A stretch of 64,000 nt of DNA from an uncultured Lachnospiraceae bacterium (GTDB lineage: Bacteria > Bacillota > Clostridia > Lachnospirales > Lachnospiraceae). A program made the position numbers and the translations under genes. The notes beneath the pieces were generated by a model. That model was not told where the DNA came from, did not search any database, and saw only the letters and a list, made by a program, of their open reading frames with translations. Position 1 is the stretch's first letter. Every line of letters begins with the position of its first letter. Of the stretch, positions 57,849-64,000 are shown piece by piece. The stretch is from positions 1 to 64,000 of the forward strand of contig CAUEYX010000002.1 of NCBI GenBank assembly GCA_959022495.1, in the 5' to 3' direction.

Positions 57849-58750
57849 AAGAAAAAGAGATAGAGATACGCCAGGGAGCTGGCTGCCAGTGCGGCAGCCA
57901 GCTTTTGCGCGAGATAGGGGAGAACAGGGATTCCTGTTCCCCTGAGCATGCAGTCCGTCTGGGCTGCGGAGCAGAAACCACCGAAGGAAGTCAGACCCAT
58001 GATAAGCGGATAAGAGAGCATGGGATCTGCGATCTGCGTATGAAGCATGGCAATGCCGTTCGTGACTTCCAAAGAGGGCAGGAAAAACTTAAGAAACAGG
58101 CTGTCCGCGGACGCTTCGAACAGAGAAATCAAGATTGAAAAGGATATGATGTATCCCCCGACTTTTACGATCCCTTCAAAACTGTCCATTATGCAGGAGT
58201 CCAGAACTGCAAAATCAAGGCCGCGCCGCTTATCACTCTGTTCTTTTCCTGGAGAATGGAAGCGTTTTTCCCCGCCTAAATAAAACCTGCGGAACAAAAA
58301 ACTCAGCAGGACCGGGACGCCGAACAGAATCACAAGACTGGGCATGGTGAGTTCCTTTTTGTCCAAAGTTTTCCATACAATAAAATTCATAATAAACGCA
58401 GGGCTTGTATTGTTGCAGAATGAAAGCAGATACCGGCCCTCATCCTTTGTAATCTTTCCAGAATTCAACAGATCCGCCGTCACTTTCGCTCCCATAGGAT
58501 AGCCGCAGAGAAAGCCGGTAAGCACAGCGAAAGCCCCGTTTTTCGAGGTGGCAAATATTTTTCCAAGCACCCTGCCGAATAACTTTGATATAACCGAGAG
58601 CCCTCCCCCTGCCAGCATGATGCTGGAGACCAGCATGAATGGAAACAGAGTGGGGAAAACGATCTGGAACCAGAGAAGGAGCCCGTCCTCTGCGCCGGAG
58701 AAGACTGCGCGGGGAGAGAGAAGCATGGAAACAAAGAGAAGTACTGCCAT
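57845..58750 (-). CDS. ylbJ: Sporulation integral membrane protein YlbJ-like
   Basis: A 301-residue membrane protein of the nucleoside-recognition (Gate) family. It has about eight spans and the motifs LLLWFQIVFPTLFPFMLVSSIM, GFLCGYPMGAKVTADL, LLSFCNNTSPAFIMNFIV and the later FGGFCSAAQTDCMLRGT. In Bacillus YlbJ is a SigE-controlled protein needed for heat-resistant spores, and it is often located next to coaD as here. AGGA lies before the ATG on the minus strand. It converges with the coiled-coil gene. Confidence 0.85.
   Translation of the reverse strand: MAVLLFVSMLLSPRAVFSGAEDGLLLWFQIVFPTLFPFMLVSSIMLAGGGLSVISKLFGRVLGKIFATSKNGAFAVLTGFLCGYPMGAKVTADLLNSGKITKDEGRYLLSFCNNTSPAFIMNFIVWKTLDKKELTMPSLVILFGVPVLLSFLFRRFYLGGEKRFHSPGKEQSDKRRGLDFAVLDSCIMDSFEGIVKVGGYIISFSILISLFEASADSLFLKFFLPSLEVTNGIAMLHTQIADPMLSYPLIMGLTSFGGFCSAAQTDCMLRGTGIPVLPYLAQKLAAALAASSLAYLYLFFF
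57877..57906 (+). terminator. Terminator for rsmD-coaD-coil operon, lying inside ylbJ
   Basis: AGCTGGCTGCC pairs perfectly over 11 bases with GGCAGCCAGCT (5-base loop), then TTT. It follows the coiled-coil gene by 28 bases, but the DNA is part of the convergent ylbJ coding sequence near its 3' end. Confidence 0.8.
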
Positions 58751-58900
58751 GATTCCTGAGGCGTACTGCCTGAACGAAAAATGTTTGATCGGGAATCCCT
58801 CCTCCGAATAGGTTCATTTCAGATATATGACAGGAGCATGATCGATATGCCCCAATCATATAGTGTCATAGAGTATTAGAAATTCCAGAGGGAGAACTTT

Positions 58901-59740
58901 TTGAAAAAATACATGAAAAAGATGTTGTGGAATGTAGGAATTTTATTCCTGCTTGTATTTTTTACAGGCATCTGGATTCCCCGGCTTCAATATGGCAGTG
59001 AGAGAAGCCGCCTCTCTGAGGATATCCTCTCGTCAGCCGGGTTCCGCAGCCAAAAGATTTCCGAAGAAGCAATGGAAAAGATTAAGGAGCTGAATGCCCC
59101 GGGAGAACTGCTTGCCGTGTACTGGCTGGAGAGTGATTTCGGACAGGAACCATTCCCGTTATCCGGAGAACAGACAGCGGCACTTCGAAAGCGCTGGGAA
59201 AGGGCAAAAGGATGGGGCACTTATCTGTCTGCATGTCAGGCTGTATGGGATGACCTGCTCTATTTCCCCGTCGCGGAGTCCTCCGGGAACAGCAGGCTGA
59301 CAGTCTCCTTTGAAGATTCCTGGATGTTTGAGCGGTCGTATGGGGGAGAGCGCGGGCATGAGGGAACGGATATTATGCCCTCCGTAAATGAGCCGGGAAT
59401 CTTTCCCATTGTCAGTATGACAGATGGGACTGTGGAGAACAAAGGCTGGCTGGAGCTGGGAGGATACCGGCTGGGGATACGTTCTCCCCATGGCGCGTAT
59501 TTCTATTATGCCCATCTGGATTCTTACGCGGATATTGAGGAGGGGGATACTGTGAGCGCGGGAGACGTGCTGGGCTTTATGGGAGATACTGGCTACGGCA
59601 CAGAGGAAGGGACGAGTGGGAAATTCCCGGTACACCTCCATGTGGGGATTTATCTCTATGAAAACGGGCAGGAGATCAGCGTCAATCCCTATCCTGCACT
59701 TACCTATCTGCAGGACCGCAGAGTCAAGGGGGACTTTTAG
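58901..59740 (+). CDS. M23 family metallopeptidase (LytM-like), membrane anchored
   Basis: A 279-residue protein with one N-terminal span (LWNVGILFLLVFFTGIWI). The C-terminal LytM domain carries the zinc ligands H153 and D157 (HEGTDIM), H245 and H247 (HLHVGIYL), plus YYAHLDSYADIEEGDTV. It would cut peptide bonds in peptidoglycan, or act as a sporulation scaffold. The TTG at 58901 has GGAG six bases upstream; the ATG at 58913 is too far. It stands alone between ylbJ (divergent) and the methyltransferase gene. Confidence 0.85.
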   Translation: MKKYMKKMLWNVGILFLLVFFTGIWIPRLQYGSERSRLSEDILSSAGFRSQKISEEAMEKIKELNAPGELLAVYWLESDFGQEPFPLSGEQTAALRKRWERAKGWGTYLSACQAVWDDLLYFPVAESSGNSRLTVSFEDSWMFERSYGGERGHEGTDIMPSVNEPGIFPIVSMTDGTVENKGWLELGGYRLGIRSPHGAYFYYAHLDSYADIEEGDTVSAGDVLGFMGDTGYGTEEGTSGKFPVHLHVGIYLYENGQEISVNPYPALTYLQDRRVKGDF

Positions 59741-59770
59741 GCACAAGGGCTTTCACCCGTTAAAAAAACA

Positions 59771-59779
59771 TGCTATAAT
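59771..59779 (+). promoter_or_regulatory. Extended -10 promoter of the rRNA methyltransferase gene
   Basis: TGC-TATAAT at 59771-59779 is an extended -10 box 34 bases before the start. A weak -35 (TTCACC, 16-base spacer) is upstream. Confidence 0.6.
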
Positions 59780-59813
59780 GCACGTGGTACAAATCGACCA
59801 TGGAGGAAATACT

Positions 59814-61211
59814 ATGAACAGCCTGCCGGCAGAATTTGAAAAAAAGATGCGGACCCTTCTCGGCGCGGAATTTAAGGAGTATGTGAAATGCTTTGAAGAA
59901 CCCCGCTATTATGGGCTCCGTGTAAATACAGCAAAGATATCAGTGGAGGAATTCCTCAAGATTGCGCCCTGGCCCCTTGAGCCTGTTCCGTGGATCAGGA
60001 ACGGGTTTTATTATGACGGGGAGACATATCAGCCCGCGAAGCATCCTTATTATTTTGCGGGTCTATATTATCTCCAGGAGCCAAGCGCCATGACACCGGC
60101 CGACCGTCTGCCTGTCACTCCCGGAGAACGGGTCCTGGATGTCTGCGCGGCACCAGGTGGAAAGGCCACGGAACTGGGGGCGAAGCTTGAGGGAACCGGC
60201 GTCCTTGCGGCCAATGACCTGAGCAGTTCGCGGGCAAAAGGCCTGCTTAAGAACCTGGAACTTTTTGGCATCGGAAACGTTCTCGTCCTGAGCGAGGAGC
60301 CGGGGAAGCTGGTTCCTCATTTCAAAGGTTATTTTGATAAAATTCTCATTGACGCCCCCTGTTCGGGCGAGGGCATGTTCCGCAAAGACCGCAGAATGAT
60401 CCGCGCGTGGGAGGAACACGGACCGGATTATTTTTCAAAGATCCAGAGAAGTATTATCACCCAGGCTGCGGAGATGCTGCGGGAAGGCGGGATGCTTCTG
60501 TATTCCACCTGTACATTTTCCCCGGAGGAAAATGAACAGACCATCGAATATCTCCTGAAATCGTATCCGCAGTTTGAGGTCTGCGAGATGGAGTGGTACG
60601 AGGGATTTAATCCCGGCATGCCGGAGGCATCTCTTTCCGGTGATAAAAGATTGGAAAAGACTGTGCGCATCTTTCCCCACCGGATGAGAGGAGAAGGGCA
60701 TTTCCTGGCCCTTTTGAGAAAAGGGGAACGGACAGAGAGCGCCGGAAGTCTGCCAGGGAATAGCTCCTGCGGCAGGCCGGTGAAGCTCCCATCAGAGCTG
60801 GAAGAATTCTTATCCTGCGTAAAACGCAGGATGGACCCTGCGAGAATGGATCTCCGCGGTGATAAGGTCTATTATATGCCGGAAGATATGCCGCCTCTCA
60901 AGGGCATCCGTTTCTTAAGGACAGGCCTTCTTCTCGGCGAACTGAAGAAAAAGCGTTTTGAACCAAGCCAGGCATTTGCCATGAACCTGAAAAAAGAGGA
61001 GTACAAATATATCATAGACCTTCCGGTCTCTGACGAGCGGGTGATCAAATATCTGAAGGGAGAGACCCTTGACTTGGAAGATGTGACAACGCCCGGAGAG
61101 AAAGGCTGGTATCTGGTCTGTGTGGACGGATACTCTCTTGGATTTGGAAAGCTGGGAAATCAGATGCTGAAAAATAAATATCTCCCGGGATGGCGGTGGC
61201 AGTCATTATGA
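59814..61211 (+). CDS. rRNA m5C methyltransferase of the RsmF/NOL1-Nop2-Sun type
   Basis: A 465-residue cytosine-5 RNA methyltransferase. The AdoMet site is LDVCAAPGGKATELG, and the two catalytic cysteines are C183 in DAPCSGEGMF and C233 in YSTCTFSPEENE. A C-terminal PUA-like domain (ALLRKGERTES..., YLKGETLDLEDVT) is RsmF-like. The start at 59814 has GGAGGAAA upstream; an earlier in-frame codon would overlap the M23 gene. It overlaps the pseudouridine synthase by ATGA. The exact rRNA position cannot be told. Confidence 0.92.
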   Translation: MNSLPAEFEKKMRTLLGAEFKEYVKCFEEPRYYGLRVNTAKISVEEFLKIAPWPLEPVPWIRNGFYYDGETYQPAKHPYYFAGLYYLQEPSAMTPADRLPVTPGERVLDVCAAPGGKATELGAKLEGTGVLAANDLSSSRAKGLLKNLELFGIGNVLVLSEEPGKLVPHFKGYFDKILIDAPCSGEGMFRKDRRMIRAWEEHGPDYFSKIQRSIITQAAEMLREGGMLLYSTCTFSPEENEQTIEYLLKSYPQFEVCEMEWYEGFNPGMPEASLSGDKRLEKTVRIFPHRMRGEGHFLALLRKGERTESAGSLPGNSSCGRPVKLPSELEEFLSCVKRRMDPARMDLRGDKVYYMPEDMPPLKGIRFLRTGLLLGELKKKRFEPSQAFAMNLKKEEYKYIIDLPVSDERVIKYLKGETLDLEDVTTPGEKGWYLVCVDGYSLGFGKLGNQMLKNKYLPGWRWQSL

Positions 61212-61942
61212 TCGTCAGGCTTGATAAATTCCTCGCGGATATGGGATATGGCACAAGAAGCCAGGTGAAAAAAGAGATGGCAAAGGGCAGTGTGATTTTG
61301 AACGGCCGGCCTATCCGCAGACCTGAGACGAAGATCGATACAGAGAAAGACACCGTGTGCTGGAAGGGAGAGCCAGCGGTTTACGAAAGATATGAATATT
61401 TTATGCTGAACAAGCCTTACGGGGTGGTCTCTGCCACGGAGGATGGCAGGGAAAAAACTGTCCTGGACCTGCTGCGCGCAGACCATGACGGCAGCTTAAC
61501 TCACAGGGCCCGCAGGGGAGATTTATTTCCGGTCGGGCGTCTGGACAAGGACACAGAAGGGCTCCTTTTGATTACAAATGACGGAGAGCTGGCGCACCGG
61601 CTTCTCTCTCCGAAAAAACATGTGGATAAGGTCTATTATGCCCGGATACAGGGTAAAGTGGACCAGGACGATATTCATCTATTTGCCCGGGGAGTGGACA
61701 TCGGCGATCAGAAACTGACGCTACCGGCAGAGCTTAAGGTACTGCGTTCCGGGAATATTTCCGAGGTTGAGGTAACCCTCAGAGAAGGGCGCTACCATCA
61801 GGTGAAACGGATGTTCCGCGCGGCGGGCAAAGAGGTGATTTATCTGAAACGCTTAAGTATGGGGAGCCTTGTGCTGGATGAAACTCTCGCGCCGGGAGAA
61901 TTCCGTCGGCTTACGGAAGAAGAGGTAGAAGGATTATGCTGA
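61208..61942 (+). CDS. Pseudouridine synthase, RsuA/RluB family
   Basis: A 244-residue enzyme that isomerises uridine in rRNA. An N-terminal S4 RNA-binding domain (VRLDKFLADMGYGTRSQVKK) leads to the catalytic domain with D113 in GRLDKDTEGLLL. RVTLREGRYHQVKRMFRA is the RsuA-type pattern (here seen as EVTLREGRYHQVKRMF). The start is taken at 61208, coupled by ATGA to the methyltransferase; an alternative ATG lies 18 bases earlier. It overlaps the HAD gene by seven bases. Confidence 0.92.
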   Translation: MIVRLDKFLADMGYGTRSQVKKEMAKGSVILNGRPIRRPETKIDTEKDTVCWKGEPAVYERYEYFMLNKPYGVVSATEDGREKTVLDLLRADHDGSLTHRARRGDLFPVGRLDKDTEGLLLITNDGELAHRLLSPKKHVDKVYYARIQGKVDQDDIHLFARGVDIGDQKLTLPAELKVLRSGNISEVEVTLREGRYHQVKRMFRAAGKEVIYLKRLSMGSLVLDETLAPGEFRRLTEEEVEGLC

Positions 61943-62616
61943 AAGGGAAAAAAGCAGTTATTTTTGACATGGACGGCTCTCTGGTGGACTCTATGTGGAT
62001 CTGGACGGAAGTGGACCGCATTTATATGGAGAAATACAGTCTGACCGAGCCTGAAACATTCCACAAAGATATCGAGGGTATGAGCTATATCGAGACAGCC
62101 CAGTATTTTGTAGATACATTTCAGACACTGCGGTGTACCAGGGAAGAGGTCATGCAGGAGTGGCGGGATATGACCGTTGAACTTTACGCGACCAAAGTAT
62201 TCCCCAAGCCGGGCGCAGTGGAATTTTTGGACGAGATGAGAAGAAGGGGCGTGCTCCTTGGCATCGCGACAAGCAATGACCGCCAGATTGCCCAGGCAGC
62301 GCTTGATGCGCAGGGGCTCAGCGAGTACTTTTCCTCAGTGTGTACGTCCAGTGAGGTGGCGGCCGGAAAACCTGCGCCGGACATGTATCTGAAAGTGGCA
62401 GAGGATCTTGGTGTTGCCCCGGCGGACTGCCTTGTATTCGAGGATATCCCCAACGGAATCCTCGCAGGGAAAAACGCGGGTATGTCAGTCTGTGCCGTAG
62501 ACGATGATTTCTCCAGACGGGACGAGCCGGAAAAGAAACGCCTGGCGGATTATTATATCCGGGATTTTTATGAAATCATGAACGAAACTTATGAAAAATG
62601 CGGGGTTTCAGAATGA
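61936..62616 (+). CDS. HAD family hydrolase (beta-phosphoglucomutase-like phosphatase)
   Basis: A 226-residue HAD superfamily phosphatase. The nucleophile motif is FDMDGSLVDSM (D11, D13), followed by a helical cap. Motif II is IATSNDRQ. Further on GKPAPDMYLKVAEDLGV and VFEDIPNGILAGKNAGM give motifs III and IV. It would remove phosphate from a sugar or nucleotide; the substrate is unknown. The start lies in the 3' end of the pseudouridine synthase gene and its stop overlaps the YgiQ start, so it belongs to a four-gene coupled cluster. Confidence 0.9.
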   Translation: MLKGKKAVIFDMDGSLVDSMWIWTEVDRIYMEKYSLTEPETFHKDIEGMSYIETAQYFVDTFQTLRCTREEVMQEWRDMTVELYATKVFPKPGAVEFLDEMRRRGVLLGIATSNDRQIAQAALDAQGLSEYFSSVCTSSEVAAGKPAPDMYLKVAEDLGVAPADCLVFEDIPNGILAGKNAGMSVCAVDDDFSRRDEPEKKRLADYYIRDFYEIMNETYEKCGVSE

Positions 62617-64000
62617 GTGAAAGATTTTTGCCTGTGAACAGGACGGAGATGGAAGAAAGAGGATGGGATCAGGTGGACTTTGTCTATGTGATCGGCGACG
62701 CCTATGTGGACCATCCTTCTTTCGGCCATGCGATTATAAGCCGGCTGCTGGAATCCAGGGGATACCGAGTGGGCATCCTGTCCCAGCCGGACTGGAGAGA
62801 TCCGTCCAGTGTGTGTGTGTTCGGGAGACCGCGCCTTGGGTTTCTCGTTTCCTCCGGCAATATGGATTCTATGGTAAACCATTACTCCGTGTCAAAGAAG
62901 CGCAGAAAGACCGACGCGTATACACCGGGCGGCAGGATGGGAAATCGCCCTGACCGCGCCTGTGTAGTGTATGGCAACTTGATCCGTCAGACTTACAAAG
63001 ATACCCCTGTGATCCTGGGCGGAATTGAAGCCAGCCTGCGCAGGCTGGCACACTATGATTATTGGTCTGATTCATTGAGACGTTCGATCCTTCTGGATTC
63101 CGGCGCGGATATCATTTCCTACGGAATGGGGGAGCGATCCATTGTGGAGATCGCTGAAGCGCTGGACGCCGGCATCCCGGTGGAAGAACTCACGTATATC
63201 AAAGGCACAGTGGTCCGCGTAAAAGAGCGGGAGAAAATTCAGGAGGCCCAATTCCTGCCTTCCTTTGAGGAGCTGAAACAGGATAAGAAAAATTACGCCA
63301 AAAGTTTCTATACACAGTACTTGAATACGGACGCTTTCACTGGGAAGCGGCTGGCAGAGCCCTATTCGGATCATCTGTACGTGGTACAGAACCCACCGGC
63401 AGAGCCCCTTTCGGTTATGGAAATGGATGATATTTACGCCCTGCCGTATGCCAGGACATACCATCCTTCTTATGAGGCGGAAGGCGGTGTGCCAGCGGTG
63501 TCTGAGATCCGCTTTAGTTTAATCAGCAGCAGAGGCTGTTTTGGAGGATGCAGTTTCTGCGCGCTGACGTTCCATCAGGGCCGCGTCGTGCAGGTGAGAA
63601 GCCAGGAATCCTTGTTAAGAGAAGCTGAAATCATGACAAAGGAACCGGATTTTAAGGGGTATATTCATGACGTGGGAGGACCGACGGCAAATTTCCGCCA
63701 TCCTTCCTGCGCGAAGCAGATGGAACACGGCGTATGCAGAACCCGCCAGTGCCTGTTCCCGTCTCCCTGCCGGAACCTGGATGCAGATCACAGTGATTAT
63801 GTATCGCTTTTAAAGAAACTTCGGGACATTCCGGGGGTAAAAAAGGTGTTTATCCGCTCCGGAATCCGTTTTGACTATCTGCTTGCTGACCGGAAAAATG
63901 AATTTCTCCGGGAATTGTGTGAGTATCATGTGAGCGGTCAGCTGAAAGTGGCGCCGGAACATGTCTCGGACCAGGTGCTTGCTCTGATGGGCAAGCCGCA
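62613..64000 (+). CDS. YgiQ family radical SAM protein (3' end beyond window)
   Basis: The frame opens with ATG at 62613 in an ATGA overlap with the HAD gene and stays open to the window end (462 codons seen; the family is about 600). It begins with a YgiQ N-terminal domain (VDFVYVIGDAYVDHPSFGHA). GIEASLRRLAHYDYWSD follows, and the radical SAM cluster motif is C309-FGGC-SF-C316 (CxxxCxxC). A second cysteine group (CAKQMEHGVCRTRQCLFPSPC) is typical of YgiQ and may bind another cluster. Its reaction is not known. It is the only gene cut by the right edge. Confidence 0.92.
   Translation, partial: MSERFLPVNRTEMEERGWDQVDFVYVIGDAYVDHPSFGHAIISRLLESRGYRVGILSQPDWRDPSSVCVFGRPRLGFLVSSGNMDSMVNHYSVSKKRRKTDAYTPGGRMGNRPDRACVVYGNLIRQTYKDTPVILGGIEASLRRLAHYDYWSDSLRRSILLDSGADIISYGMGERSIVEIAEALDAGIPVEELTYIKGTVVRVKEREKIQEAQFLPSFEELKQDKKNYAKSFYTQYLNTDAFTGKRLAEPYSDHLYVVQNPPAEPLSVMEMDDIYALPYARTYHPSYEAEGGVPAVSEIRFSLISSRGCFGGCSFCALTFHQGRVVQVRSQESLLREAEIMTKEPDFKGYIHDVGGPTANFRHPSCAKQMEHGVCRTRQCLFPSPCRNLDADHSDYVSLLKKLRDIPGVKKVFIRSGIRFDYLLADRKNEFLRELCEYHVSGQLKVAPEHVSDQVLALMGKP

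Noticed and set aside
1..64000. CRISPR arrays, insertion sequences, integrases, rRNA and tRNA genes
   Set aside because: No regularly spaced repeats, transposase or integrase motifs, rRNA-like conserved blocks or cloverleaf-type sequences were seen by eye in any intergenic region; small structured RNAs cannot be excluded without a covariance search.

Overview
The window looks like a chromosomal segment of an anaerobic, spore-forming, mid-GC Firmicute, most probably a gut Lachnospiraceae. This is inferred from the gene set: an rnfCDGEAB operon, sporulation genes (alpha/beta SASP, GerW/YtfJ, YlbJ), an isoprenoid gene ispH overlapping an S1-type gene, ScpA/ScpB, an Asp23-FakA-RecG cluster and U32 peptidase/RodA/PBP2 neighbours. 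No rRNA, tRNA, CRISPR array or insertion sequence was found.

Positions 1 to about 10.75 kb are visibly AT-rich and form an accessory defence island. A GIY-YIG protein with a RAMA/DUF4357-like tail precedes a type I restriction-modification locus (hsdM, hsdS, hsdR). Between hsdS and hsdR lies a four-gene insert: a frameshifted unknown gene, a protein with a HEPN-type Rx4H motif, a one-pass membrane coiled-coil protein, and a KAP-family P-loop NTPase. A short relic resembling the end of hsdS sits inside the insert. This is the best candidate for an undescribed anti-phage module.

From about 10.8 kb onward the DNA is core-like and GC-richer. 10.8-17.2 kb: a low-molecular-weight phosphatase, a J-domain protein, two D-Ala-D-Ala carboxypeptidases, a metallophosphoesterase, scpA and scpB. 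17.3-19.3 kb: a 2-isopropylmalate synthase with intact catalytic and leucine-regulatory regions fused to a C-terminal AraC-type DNA-binding domain, a striking architecture. 19.4-22.1 kb: cmk, ispH, S1. 22.3-29.5 kb: the Rnf complex with the FMN transferase ApbE and a NusG_II/Gx-transporter pair. 29.6-39.5 kb: ruvAB, zapA, U32 peptidase, rodA, PBP2, DUF2953 and gerW.

39.5-43.1 kb holds a BlaR1/BlaI pair and a divergent lipoprotein gene. Both promoters carry matching TACTAC-N4-GTAGTA-like dyads, so this is a self-contained beta-lactam-type regulon without a visible beta-lactamase. 43.2-47.8 kb: rpmB, asp23-like, fakA-like, recG. 47.8-55.6 kb is a sugar island with two paralogous AraC regulators, a GH36 alpha-galactosidase, a sucrose-type PTS IIBCA and a sucrose-6-phosphate hydrolase. 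55.8-64.0 kb: SASP, rsmD, coaD, a coiled-coil protein, ylbJ, an M23 peptidase, an rRNA m5C methyltransferase, a pseudouridine synthase, a HAD hydrolase and a YgiQ radical SAM protein that runs off the end.

Functions are assigned from motifs and gene context read by eye. Start codons were adjusted where a Shine-Dalgarno sequence decided them.
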